From CAIKZZ01 sp035524595 (GTDB lineage Bacteria; Pseudomonadota; Gammaproteobacteria; Steroidobacterales; Steroidobacteraceae), in the NCBI GenBank assembly GCA_035524595.1, contig DATKOP010000020.1, positions 62,001 to 126,000 on the forward strand: DNA of 64,000 bases, read 5' to 3'. The number at the start of each line of letters is the position of its first letter. Positions within the stretch are counted from its first letter, which is position 1. The translations under genes and the position numbers were made by a program. Below, one piece after another: positions 47,468 to 56,227 of the stretch. A model generated the notes under the pieces. The model saw only the letters and a program-made list of their open reading frames with translations, had not been told where the DNA came from and made no database searches.

Positions 47468-49120
47468 ATGTGCGATTCCAGGCGCCCCGGCGCGGGCCCC
47501 GGCCGGCGCGGCGGCCGCACGGCGGCGCTGTCCGCGGCGATCGTGGCGACGCTCGGGCTCTCGCTGTCCGGCACCGCGAGTGCCGATCCCGATCCCGAGC
47601 TCGACGCGCTCAAGCAGCAGGTCCAGGAGCTGCAGCGCAAGATCGACGCGCTGGCGAAGCAGCAGGCGGCGGCGCCCGCCACCGTGCCGGCCGCCGCGGC
47701 CCCCGCCAAGGAGGCGGCGCCCGCGCAGGTCGGCGCGGCGCGGCCGGATGGCCCGCTCAGCATGTACGGCGTGACGCTCTACGGCACGATCGACGTGAAC
47801 GTCGTGTACCAGACCCACGGCACGCCGCTCAGCGACTACCACCCGGCCGGCACGTACGCCTACATCCAGAAGAACAGCAACAACGCCATCTTCACGCTCA
47901 GCGATAACGGCCTCAGCGTGTCGAAGATCGGGCTGACGGGCGACAAGGAGATCCTGAACGGCTGGTCGGGGATCTTCCGGCTCGAGAGCGGCTTCAATCC
48001 GCTGTCCGGCAACCTGGTCGACGCCCTGAAGTCGTTGACCGTCAACAACGGCCGGGCGCTGACCGCGCAGACCACCGGCGCCGACTCGAGCTTCGCTGGC
48101 GAGCTGTTCAACACCGCGGCGTTCGCCGGGCTCAGCCACAAGCGCTTCGGCACGGTCACCTTCGGCCGCCAGAACGGGCTGCTCGCCGACGGCGCCGGCA
48201 CCTACGACCCGATGCAGGGCTCGCAGGCGTTCTCGGTGATCGGCATCTCGGGCACCGCTCCCGGCGGCGGCTCCACCGAGAATCGCCGCCTCGACAACTC
48301 GGTGAAGTACAACCTGCAGGCCGATGCGCTGCACGTCGCCGCCCTCTACCAGTTCAACGGCGCGACCGGCCAGCCGGGCAGTGCCTATCAGCTTACGCTC
48401 GGCGGCATCTTCGCCCAGGGCTCGGTCGACGCGTTCTACTCGAAGAAGTACGACGCGATCACCTCGACCTCGCTGACCGCGGCCCAGGTGGCGACGCTGA
48501 ACTGCCCGTACAGCTACACGCTGCCCTCGGCCACCGTCAGCCCGCAGTGCGTCGGCGTCGCGGGCGTCGCGACGGCGGGCGGCGGCTTCAACCCGATCGA
48601 CAAGTCGCTGGCCGGGACGATCTCCGACAACACGGCGTTCGCGGTCATGGGCCGCTACAGCGTCGACAAGCTCAGGCTGTACGGCGGCTACGAGCACATC
48701 AGCTACTCGAACCCGCAGACCCCGCTGGCGGCCGGCACCCAGACGATCGGCGGCTACGTGCTCGCCTACGTGAACCAGCAGACCGGCGCTGCCTCGACCT
48801 ACGCGATCGAGAAGGTGGTGCAGTACTGGTGGGTCGGCGGGAAGTACTCGTTCAGCAAGGCAGTCGACTGGACGGTCGCCTGGTACCACTTCGAGCAGGG
48901 CGCGTTCGCCACCGGCGCCAACGCCGGCTGCAACGACGCGCGCGCGGCCAACTGCCAGGGCTCGACCAACGCCATCTCGACGCTGCTCGACTGGAGGCTC
49001 AGCCAGCGCTTCGACACCTACGCGGGTGCCGAGTGGTCGGAGGCGAAGGACGGCATGGCCAATGGGTTCCTCTACCGGACCACGATCAACCCGACGATCG
49101 GCATCCGCTACACCTTCTGA
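47468..49120 (+). CDS. Outer-membrane porin (Gram-negative porin family) with coiled-coil start
   Basis: A 550-residue outer-membrane beta-barrel. The signal peptide spans about residues 1-39. A heptad coiled-coil follows (about 44-66, LDALKQQVQELQRKIDALAKQ) with an Ala/Pro linker, then LYGTIDVNVVYQTHG as the first strand, typical of betaproteobacterial porins, and a terminal IGIRYTF with the required final Phe. The coiled-coil plus barrel layout resembles trimeric porins of nutrient uptake. Its promoter carries a ModE-like box facing modA, so it may let molybdate or another oxyanion pass. A GGGGAG site precedes the ATG. Confidence 0.9.
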   Translation: MCDSRRPGAGPGRRGGRTAALSAAIVATLGLSLSGTASADPDPELDALKQQVQELQRKIDALAKQQAAAPATVPAAAAPAKEAAPAQVGAARPDGPLSMYGVTLYGTIDVNVVYQTHGTPLSDYHPAGTYAYIQKNSNNAIFTLSDNGLSVSKIGLTGDKEILNGWSGIFRLESGFNPLSGNLVDALKSLTVNNGRALTAQTTGADSSFAGELFNTAAFAGLSHKRFGTVTFGRQNGLLADGAGTYDPMQGSQAFSVIGISGTAPGGGSTENRRLDNSVKYNLQADALHVAALYQFNGATGQPGSAYQLTLGGIFAQGSVDAFYSKKYDAITSTSLTAAQVATLNCPYSYTLPSATVSPQCVGVAGVATAGGGFNPIDKSLAGTISDNTAFAVMGRYSVDKLRLYGGYEHISYSNPQTPLAAGTQTIGGYVLAYVNQQTGAASTYAIEKVVQYWWVGGKYSFSKAVDWTVAWYHFEQGAFATGANAGCNDARAANCQGSTNAISTLLDWRLSQRFDTYAGAEWSEAKDGMANGFLYRTTINPTIGIRYTF

Positions 49121-49355
49121 CGCGACCGGCCCCGGCTGCCCCGCTCGCGAGCCGCCCGACGTCTCGCCCTCCCGCCGCAGCACCCCGATCGGGCTCCCCT
49201 CGACCGGCGGGTGGCGGACCTGGGGGCGGGGTGCCGTTCGGCGACCTGCCCCGCAGCGCCGGTTCGCGCTCCGGCACGGCCTGTCTCCGGGCGTGGCCCG
49301 CCCGCGGTTGGCGGGCCGCCCGGGGTTCGCGACCGCGCGTCCGGGAGGACCCGAG

Positions 49356-49892
49356 GTGCCCCGTCACGCACGACTTCGGGCATGGGCGCTCCTGGCGCTG
49401 TCGCTCCTCCCCATGGCATCCCGCGCCGACGATCCGTGTGCAGCGTTCGCCTGGGACGTCCGTCACGAACGGGCGCTGTTCGCGGCCGCTGCGCGACCGC
49501 TTGCGGCCGGCACCACGGTGGCCGCGTCGCCGCCGCTCGCGCCCGACCACATCTACCGGCTGCAGCTCAGCGCTCTGGCGGACGTCGCCTTCGCCGTGCC
49601 GCCGGCCAGGACGCCCGGCGCCGACCGTGCCTACGCGGGACTCGCGCGCCTCACGGTCGGGGTGGCCGGTGTGTACCGGATCTCGCTCGATCAGGCGGCG
49701 TGGCTGGACGTGGTCGCGGACGGCGCGGCCATCCGCTCGCAGGGGTTCGAGGGGCGCCCGGGCTGCAACGCGCCGCACAAGATCGTCGAGTTCCTGCTGC
49801 CGGCGGGGGTACCGCTGACGCTGCAGCTGAGCGGGGCCGCGGGTCCGGGCGTGACGGTGGCCGTCACCCGATCTCCCCGGCAGCGGCCGTAG
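49356..49892 (+). CDS. Exported protein of unknown function, downstream of the porin
   Basis: A 178-residue protein with a signal peptide (ARLRAWALLALSLLPMASRA). The mature part starts DDPCAAFAWDVRHERALF and has a second cysteine in FEGRPGCNAPHKIVEFLLP, so one disulfide is likely. The predicted pattern is beta-rich. I recall similar unnamed proteins next to porins but cannot give a function. The GTG with GGGAGGA upstream is the best start. It is the gene after the porin, 235 bases away, and may share its transcript. Confidence 0.65.
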   Translation: MPRHARLRAWALLALSLLPMASRADDPCAAFAWDVRHERALFAAAARPLAAGTTVAASPPLAPDHIYRLQLSALADVAFAVPPARTPGADRAYAGLARLTVGVAGVYRISLDQAAWLDVVADGAAIRSQGFEGRPGCNAPHKIVEFLLPAGVPLTLQLSGAAGPGVTVAVTRSPRQRP

Positions 49893-50070
49893 CCCGCGGC
49901 TCGCTGCTGCGGACCGGCAGCCCGCGAATCACCCCGGCCCCGCGCTACGGTCGTCCGGTCGGCCGGCGCCGCCTGTCAACGCAGGTCACGGTGGTGCGCT
50001 CTGCTGCCGTCGGCAGCCACCCGCCGACGACCTCGCAAGCGTAGGGTCGCAACCAATCCAGGGAGTCATC

Positions 50071-50328
50071 ATGAAGAAGATCGTCCTCGCCTCGCTCGCC
50101 GCTCTGGCACTCGCAGCGGGCGCCGTCGCGCTCGCCGAGAAGGTCCACGACTGGCACGACCTCGACAAGGTCCATCAGCACATCGTGCAGTCGATCCAGG
50201 AGATGGAGCGCGCGCGCGCCGCCAACCACTACGACATGGCCGGCCACGGCGCCAAGGCCGAGGAGCTCCTGCGCCAGGCCGAGCACGAGCTGCACGAGGC
50301 GGTCGAGGCGGCGAAGGCGGCGCACTGA
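50071..50328 (+). CDS. Small exported His-rich helical protein, SmbP-like
   Basis: An 85-residue protein with a signal peptide (residues 1-22) and a short, helical mature part with nine histidines, many spaced like KVHDWHD and HQH, and Ala/Glu between them. It resembles the small metal-binding periplasmic protein SmbP of Nitrosomonas, which binds copper and other metals. Role here is unknown. A strong CAGGGAG site precedes the ATG. It lies between the secreted protein and modE. Confidence 0.65.
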   Translation: MKKIVLASLAALALAAGAVALAEKVHDWHDLDKVHQHIVQSIQEMERARAANHYDMAGHGAKAEELLRQAEHELHEAVEAAKAAH

Positions 50329-50480
50329 GCAGCCAGCCCGTCCAACAGCCGCTGCGGGGATCGCGTCGCGCGCGGCGCGACTCCCCGGGCCGGCCGCCCG
50401 TCGGCTGCTCGTCACGAGCTGCCGGCGACGCTGCTGACGGTGGCGTGGAGCGCGCGCTACCATCGGCGGCGGAGGGCGCC

Positions 50481-50873
50481 ATGAGCAAGCCGGCAATCCG
50501 CTTTCGCCTCGATCTCGGGCCCGGCGAGGCCGTCGGGCCGGGCAAGATCGCGCTCCTCGAGCAGATCGCGGAGTCCGGCTCGCTGTCGCAGGCGGCGCGC
50601 GACCTCAAGATGAGCTACAAGCGCGCCTGGCAGCTGCTCGAGAGCCTGAACAGCTCGTTCAAGGAGCCGCTCGCCGTCACCGCGACCGGCGGTCGCCGCG
50701 GCGGCGGTGCGACGCTCACCGAGCTCGGCCGCGCCGTGATCCGCAGCTACCGCAGCTTCGATCGCGCGGTCCAGGCCCAGGCGGCGCGCCACTTCCGTCC
50801 GCTCGCGCCGTACGTGCGCAGGAGCGCCGCTCCCGGGCGGCGCGCGCCGGTGGTGCGGATGAGCAGCCGCTAG
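50481..50873 (+). CDS. modE: ModE-type molybdate-responsive regulator, DNA-binding domain only
   Basis: A 130-residue winged-helix protein with the ModE N-terminal domain: KIALLEQIAESGSLSQAARD, LKMSYKRAWQLLESLN and GGRRGGGATLTELGR. It lacks the C-terminal TOBE/Mop pair by which E. coli ModE binds molybdate, so it may sense through another protein or act as a plain repressor. The ATG follows a GGAGGG site. ModE-like boxes at 47.26 and 47.37 kb are probable targets. The gene stops 21 bases from the ETF-QO end on the other strand. Confidence 0.85.
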   Translation: MSKPAIRFRLDLGPGEAVGPGKIALLEQIAESGSLSQAARDLKMSYKRAWQLLESLNSSFKEPLAVTATGGRRGGGATLTELGRAVIRSYRSFDRAVQAQAARHFRPLAPYVRRSAAPGRRAPVVRMSSR

Positions 50874-50894
50874 CGAGCGCCGCCGCGCGCGCCG

Positions 50895-52511
50895 CTACAG
50901 GTTCGCGTAGTTGGGCCCCGAGCCGCCCTCCGGCGTCGTCCAGGTGATGATGCCGTAAGGGTCCTTGATGTCGCAGGCCTTGCAGTGCACGCAGTTGGAG
51001 GCGTTGATCTGCAGGCGCCGCCCGCCCGCGCCGTCGTCGACCATCTCGTAGACGCCCGCCGGGCAGAAGCGCTCGCAGGGGTTGCCGTATTCCCTGGCGC
51101 ACTGGTCGCTGCAGATGTGCGTGTCGCGCACCCGCAGGTGCGCCGGCTGGCTCTCCTCGTGCGTGGTCGAGGCGAAATAGACCGCGGCGGCGCGGTCGCG
51201 CGGCTTCAGCTCGCGCTCGGCCTGCCAGTGGCGGTCGGGCGAGGCGTAGTCGTCGAGCCGCCTGAGCTGCGCGTAGTCGGCCTGGTTGCGCAGCGTCCAC
51301 GGCGTGCGGCCGCCGGTCAGCGTCTCGAGGCCGCCGTTCAGGAGCCCGAGCCAGATGCCCTTCTTGAAGCCGGGCTTGAAGTTGCGGACCTTGCGCAGCT
51401 CCTGGCCGCCCGGCGAGGCGCGAAAGCGCGCGTCGAAGCCGGCCGGCGCGCCGTGCTCGGCGAGGTGCTCGGCGGCCAGCGCGCCCGAGCGGATCGCCTG
51501 GTGCACGCCCTTGATCTTCGGCACGTTCACGAGCCCGCCGGCGCAGCCGACGATCATCGCGCCCGGCATCTCGAGCTTCGGCAGCGACTGCCAGCCGCCG
51601 GCGGCGATGGTGCGCGCGCCGTAGGTCAGGAGCTCGCCGCCCTCGAGCAGCGGCCGGACGGAGGGGTGGTTCTTGAACTGCTGGAAGGCCTCGAAGGGCC
51701 TGAAGCGCGGGTCGCGGTAGTCGAGCCCGGCGACGTAGCCGACGTAGACCCGGTTCTGGTCGAGGTGGTAGATGAAGCTGCCGCCGTAGGTGCGCCGGTC
51801 CATCGGCCAGCCGACCGAGTGCTGGATCAGGCCCGGCTCGGCGCGGCCCTCGGGCAGCTGCCACAGCTCCTTGAAGCCGAGGCCGTAGGCCTGCGGGCAG
51901 CAGTCGGCGTCGAGGGCGTACTTCGCGATCAGCTGCTTGGTGATGCTGCCGCGCGCGCCCTCGGCGAGCACGGTGGTCTTCGCGCGCACCTCGGGGCCGG
52001 GCGCGAAGTTCGGTCCCGGCTGGTCGTCCTTGTCGAGACCCATGTCGCCGATCTGCACGCCGGCGACCGCGCCCTGCTCGTCGATCAGCGGCTTGGCGGC
52101 CGCGAAGCCGGCGAACACGTCGACGCCGAGCGCCTCGGCCGCCTGCGCCAGCTGCGGCGTCAGCATGCCGAGCGAGATGATGAAGTTGCCGTGGTTGTGC
52201 GCCTGCGGCGGCGTGATCATCCGGAACGCGCGCTTCGCGGTCAGCAGGCTGAACTCGTCGCGCTTCGCCGGCACGCAGATCCCCGGCGGCGTCTTGCGCC
52301 AGTCGGGCAGCAGCGCGTCCAGCGGCCCGGGCTCCATGATGCAGCCCGACAGCGAGTGCGCCCCGACCGCGGCGCCCTTCTCGAGCACGCACACCGAGAG
52401 CTCGGGCTTGAGCTGCTTCAGGCGGATCGCGCAGGCGAGGCCGGCCGGCCCGCCGCCGACGATCAGCACGTCGTACTCCATCTGGTCGCGTTCGATGTGG
52501 TCTGCGCTCAT
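50895..52511 (-). CDS. Electron-transfer flavoprotein-ubiquinone oxidoreductase
   Basis: A 538-residue membrane-associated flavoprotein that passes electrons from ETF to ubiquinone. VLIVGGGPAGLACAIRLKQL is the FAD site, and the C-terminal 4Fe-4S ferredoxin domain has CERFCPAGVYE and CVHCKACDIKDPYGII. The chain ends with GGSGPNYANL, which matches other ETF-QO proteins. It links acyl-CoA dehydrogenases such as the isovaleryl-CoA enzyme in this window to the respiratory chain. The start is 22 bases after the M16 peptidase gene. Confidence 0.95.
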   Translation of the reverse strand: MSADHIERDQMEYDVLIVGGGPAGLACAIRLKQLKPELSVCVLEKGAAVGAHSLSGCIMEPGPLDALLPDWRKTPPGICVPAKRDEFSLLTAKRAFRMITPPQAHNHGNFIISLGMLTPQLAQAAEALGVDVFAGFAAAKPLIDEQGAVAGVQIGDMGLDKDDQPGPNFAPGPEVRAKTTVLAEGARGSITKQLIAKYALDADCCPQAYGLGFKELWQLPEGRAEPGLIQHSVGWPMDRRTYGGSFIYHLDQNRVYVGYVAGLDYRDPRFRPFEAFQQFKNHPSVRPLLEGGELLTYGARTIAAGGWQSLPKLEMPGAMIVGCAGGLVNVPKIKGVHQAIRSGALAAEHLAEHGAPAGFDARFRASPGGQELRKVRNFKPGFKKGIWLGLLNGGLETLTGGRTPWTLRNQADYAQLRRLDDYASPDRHWQAERELKPRDRAAAVYFASTTHEESQPAHLRVRDTHICSDQCAREYGNPCERFCPAGVYEMVDDGAGGRRLQINASNCVHCKACDIKDPYGIITWTTPEGGSGPNYANL

Positions 52512-52533
52512 GCGGTGGCTCGCTCTGCGGGTG

Positions 52534-53925
52534 TCAGCGGAACTCGGCGCCGTGCAGCGCCTCGAGCGCCTCGATGCCGGCCTTGATCTGCGCCAGCGGC
52601 CCGACCACGACGATGGTCATCGCCGCCGGGTCGAGCGCCTCGGCCGCCGCCGCCCGCAACTCCTCGGGCGTGACCGCGTTGACGTGCTCGACGTAGTGCG
52701 TCAGCCAGTCGTCGTCGAGGCCCTGCTGGTCGAGGAACGCGAGCTGGGCGAGCAGGCCCGGGCGGCTCGAGGCGCCGAGCACGAAGGTGCCGGCGCGGTA
52801 GTTCTTGATCAGCTGAAGCTCCGCGGCCGGGGCGGGCTCGCTGCGCAGCCGGGCGAGCTCGCGGAAGATCTCGCCGAGCGCCGCCGCCGTCTGCGGCGCG
52901 TTGACGTCGGTGGCGAGCGCCCAGGCGGCGACGCCCTGGTGCGGCGTGATGTGGCTCGAGGCGCCGTAGGTGTAGCCCTTGTCCTCGCGCAGGTTCTGGT
53001 CGAGGCGCGACAGCAGCGAGCCGCCGAGCAGGGCGTTCGCGAGCGACAGGCGCATGAAGCCGGGCGTCGCCGGCGTCGGCACCGGCAGCCCCATCAGGAT
53101 CGTCGACTGCGTGGCGCCCGGCCGGTCGATGAGGCGCACGATGCGCCGGCGCGCGCCCTCCGGGGCACCCTGGCGCGGCGCCGGGCCGGCGGCCCAGTCG
53201 CCGAACGCGGCGCGCAGCGCGCGCTCGACCGCCGGCGGGTCGAAGCGGCCGGCGACGTAGACGTGCGTGCGCGCGGCGCCGAACTCGGTGGCGACGAAGC
53301 GCCGCACGTCGTCGATGCCGATCGAGGCGATCTGCGCGTCGGTCGGCAGCGTGCGGCCGTAGACGCTGTCGCCCCAGATGAGGTGCGCCAGCGCCTCGCC
53401 GGCGATTGCCTGCGGCTGCGAGCGCGCGATCGCCATCTGCCGCGTCATGTCGGCCTTGAGGCGCGGCAGCTCCGCCGGCGGCAGGCGCGGCCGGCGCAGC
53501 ACGTCGGCGATCAGCCCGATCGCATCGTCGGCGCGCTCCGCGAGCACGTCGAGCGAGACGCTGAACTGGTCGGGGCCGGCGCCGACCTCGAGCGCGCCGC
53601 CCATCTCGGCGGCGGCGCGCGCCACGCCCTCGGCGTCGCGCGCCCCGGCGCCCTCCTTCATCAGGCTGGCGGTCAGGTCGGCGAGCCCGCTCTTGTCGCC
53701 GTCGGCGACGTTGCCGGTGCGCAGCGCCACCAGGATCGTGGTCTTCGGCACCGTGCCGAAGGGCACCAGCGTCACGGCGAGGCCGTTCGGCAGCGTGAAC
53801 TCGTGCTTGGCGGGCAGCGCGAACGGGTGCGGCTGGCCGACCGGCGGCGGGGCCTCGCGCCCGGGTGCCGGGCCCGCGGCGAGCAGCGCACCGAGCGCGG
53901 CCGCGATCATCGCGCGCCGGCTCAT
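52534..53925 (-). CDS. M16-family protein without the catalytic zinc motif
   Basis: A 463-residue exported protein with a signal peptide (MSRRAMIAAALGALLAAGPA). The family opening NGLAVTLVPFGTVPKTTI is clear, but at the place of HxxEH it reads ADLTASLMKEG, so it should be inactive. It probably pairs with the upstream active M16 protein, as in known alpha-beta M16B pairs. The ATG overlaps the upstream gene's stop by four bases. Confidence 0.9.
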   Translation of the reverse strand: MSRRAMIAAALGALLAAGPAPGREAPPPVGQPHPFALPAKHEFTLPNGLAVTLVPFGTVPKTTILVALRTGNVADGDKSGLADLTASLMKEGAGARDAEGVARAAAEMGGALEVGAGPDQFSVSLDVLAERADDAIGLIADVLRRPRLPPAELPRLKADMTRQMAIARSQPQAIAGEALAHLIWGDSVYGRTLPTDAQIASIGIDDVRRFVATEFGAARTHVYVAGRFDPPAVERALRAAFGDWAAGPAPRQGAPEGARRRIVRLIDRPGATQSTILMGLPVPTPATPGFMRLSLANALLGGSLLSRLDQNLREDKGYTYGASSHITPHQGVAAWALATDVNAPQTAAALGEIFRELARLRSEPAPAAELQLIKNYRAGTFVLGASSRPGLLAQLAFLDQQGLDDDWLTHYVEHVNAVTPEELRAAAAEALDPAAMTIVVVGPLAQIKAGIEALEALHGAEFR

Positions 53926-55331
53926 GGCGCGGCCTGCGGCGCTTTGCCGCCCGGCAGCAGCACGAGGCGCGTGCGGCTGGCGGGCGCGAGGTACTCGCGC
54001 GCGGTGCGCTGGATCAGCGCCGGCGTGACCTTGCGAAACTCCGCCTCGATGCGGTCGATGCGGCCGGGGTCGTCATCGAAGAGCGCGAACGAGGCCAGCA
54101 GGTCGACGAGGCCGAAGCGGTCGGAGCTGCCGGCGACGTCGTACAGCGCCGAGCGGATCTTGGTCAGCGCCCGCTCGAGCTCGGCCGGCGGCACCGGCCG
54201 GCGCCTGAGGCCCTCGACCACCGCGTCGAAGTCGCGCGTGATGGCGCGCTCGCTGCTGGCGGCGTCGTGCACCAGGTAGGCCGACCACAGCATCGGGCCC
54301 TGGTAGTCGAACATGTTGCCGACCAGGTTGATGCCGCCCTCGACCGCGTCCGCGTAGCCGCGCTGCTGCACGAGGCGCGCCCACAGCCGGCTGTCCTCGC
54401 CCTGCAGCAGGATCTGGTCGATCAGCCCGAAGGCGTACCACTCGGGCGTGTTGCGCGGCGGCACGTGGTAGCCGAACGCGATCGCCGGGCGCGGCGCGCG
54501 CGGATCCACGCGCTGGCCGCGGCGCTCGGCATGCTGCGCCGGCTCGCTGACGTCCGCCTGCGCCGGGGCCGGGCGGGTCGGCAGCGGCCCGAAGTAGCGC
54601 TCGATCGCGGCGCGCGCCGCGCCGGCGTCGAAGTCGCCGGCCACCACCAGCACCGCGTTCGACGGCACGTAGTAGGTGTCGTAGAACGCGCGCACGTCCT
54701 CGAGCGTCGCGCCGTCGATGTCGGCGAAGTCGCCGTAGAAGTTGTGGGCGTTGTACCAGTTGCGGTTCGCGAACTGCGGCAGGTCGAGCCACGGGAAGCC
54801 GCCGTAGGGGCGGTCGAGCACGTTGACCCGGACCTCGTTCTTGACCACGTCCTTCTGGTTCTGGAGGCTGGTCGCCGACAGCGCCAGGCCGCGCATGCGC
54901 TCGGCCTCGACCCACAGCACCGGCTCCAGCACGTGGCTCGGCACCACCTCGAAGTAGTTCGTGTAGTCGAAGCGCGTCGAGCCGTTGGCGATGCCGCCGT
55001 TGCCGCTGACCAGGCGGTCGGCCTCGCCCTTGGCGAGGTTGGTGGTCTCCTGGAACATCAGGTGCTCGAACAGGTGCGCGAAGCCGGTGCGGTTCCTGGG
55101 CTCGATCCGAAAGCCGATGTGGTAGTACACCGCCACCGTCACGGTTGGCACCGACGCATCGCGCGACAGCACCACGCGCAGGCCGTTCGGCAGGCGGTAG
55201 TAGTCGGCCGCGACCTCGAGGCGCACGGCGGGCGGCGCGGCCGCGGCGGCGGCGGCGGGTTCGGCCGCGCGCGCGACGCCGGCGCACAGCGCGAGCGCGG
55301 CGGCGGCCGCGGCGGGGGAGAGCTTGGGCAT
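53922..55331 (-). CDS. M16-family zinc metallopeptidase
   Basis: A 469-residue exported peptidase. A signal peptide covers about residues 1-23. The inverted zinc motif HLFEH lies at residues 86-90 with the more distal glutamate about 70 residues later in the KNEVRV segment. It likely forms a heterodimer with the inactive partner that follows. Substrate unknown. The ATG at 55331 was taken; a GTG two codons upstream is the alternative. Confidence 0.92.
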   Translation of the reverse strand: MPKLSPAAAAAALALCAGVARAAEPAAAAAAAPPAVRLEVAADYYRLPNGLRVVLSRDASVPTVTVAVYYHIGFRIEPRNRTGFAHLFEHLMFQETTNLAKGEADRLVSGNGGIANGSTRFDYTNYFEVVPSHVLEPVLWVEAERMRGLALSATSLQNQKDVVKNEVRVNVLDRPYGGFPWLDLPQFANRNWYNAHNFYGDFADIDGATLEDVRAFYDTYYVPSNAVLVVAGDFDAGAARAAIERYFGPLPTRPAPAQADVSEPAQHAERRGQRVDPRAPRPAIAFGYHVPPRNTPEWYAFGLIDQILLQGEDSRLWARLVQQRGYADAVEGGINLVGNMFDYQGPMLWSAYLVHDAASSERAITRDFDAVVEGLRRRPVPPAELERALTKIRSALYDVAGSSDRFGLVDLLASFALFDDDPGRIDRIEAEFRKVTPALIQRTAREYLAPASRTRLVLLPGGKAPQAAP

Positions 55332-55409
55332 GGGCACCCGGCGGATGGTGGCGGAGGGCGCGATTATGGCGCGGCCACGCCCGGCGCCGATAGCCGGCGC
55401 CGGCCCGGG

Positions 55410-56177
55410 CTACTTGGGCTGCATCCGGATCGCACCGTCGAGCCGGATGGTCTCGCCGTTCAGCATCGGATTGCGGGCGATCGCGAGCACGAGGTCGGCG
55501 AACTCGGCCGGCCGCCCGAGGCGCGACGGGAACGGCACCTGGGCGCCGAGCGAGGCCTGCAGCTCGGGCGTCATGCCCGCCACCATCGGCGTCTCGAAGA
55601 TGCCGGGGGCGATCGCCATCACGCGGATGCCGGCGCGGGCCAGCTCGCGCGCCATCGGCAGCACCATGCCGATCACGGCGGCCTTGGTCGCCGAGTAGGC
55701 GATCTGGCCGATCTGGCCCTCGTAGGCGGCCACCGAGGAGGTGTGGATCAGCAGGCCGCGCTCGCCGTCGGCGTTCGGCGCGTTCGCCTGCATCAGCTGC
55801 GCCGCCGCCTTGTCGACGTGCAGCGTGCCGACCAGGTTGATCGCGACGACCTTGGCGAAGAACGCGCCCGACATCGGCCCGTCGCGGCCGAGCATGCGGC
55901 CCGCGCCGACGACGCCGGCGCAGTTGACCGCCAGGTTGAGCCCGCCCATGGCGGCGTGCGCGGCGCTCACCGCGGCGTTGACCCTGGCCTCGTCGCTGAC
56001 GTCGCAGTGCACGAAGCCCGCGCGCGCGCCGAGCTCGGCGGCCGCCTGGCGGCCGGCCTCCTCCTGCACGTCGAGCAGGGCCGCCCGCCCGCCCTCGGCC
56101 ACGATGCGGCGCGCGACGGCGAGTCCGAGTCCGGAGGCGCCGCCGGTGACGACGGCCTTGAGGTCTGTGGCTTGCAT
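55410..56177 (-). CDS. SDR-family 3-hydroxyacyl-CoA dehydrogenase, HSD10-like
   Basis: A 255-residue short-chain dehydrogenase. VVTGGASGLGLAVARR is the NAD(P) loop, NCAGV and the Ser-Tyr-Lys triad (SSVAAYEGQIGQIAYSATKA) are visible, and GIFETPMVAGM matches the type-2 3-hydroxyacyl-CoA dehydrogenase/3-hydroxy-2-methylbutyryl-CoA dehydrogenase group of isoleucine degradation. Position beside a thiolase fits. Start at the ATG in MQATDLKAVV. Confidence 0.9.
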   Translation of the reverse strand: MQATDLKAVVTGGASGLGLAVARRIVAEGGRAALLDVQEEAGRQAAAELGARAGFVHCDVSDEARVNAAVSAAHAAMGGLNLAVNCAGVVGAGRMLGRDGPMSGAFFAKVVAINLVGTLHVDKAAAQLMQANAPNADGERGLLIHTSSVAAYEGQIGQIAYSATKAAVIGMVLPMARELARAGIRVMAIAPGIFETPMVAGMTPELQASLGAQVPFPSRLGRPAEFADLVLAIARNPMLNGETIRLDGAIRMQPK

Positions 56178-56227
56178 GGCGCGATTGTCTCGCGGCGGCG
56201 GGCCGCTGGCTACCGGGGGCCCGGGGG

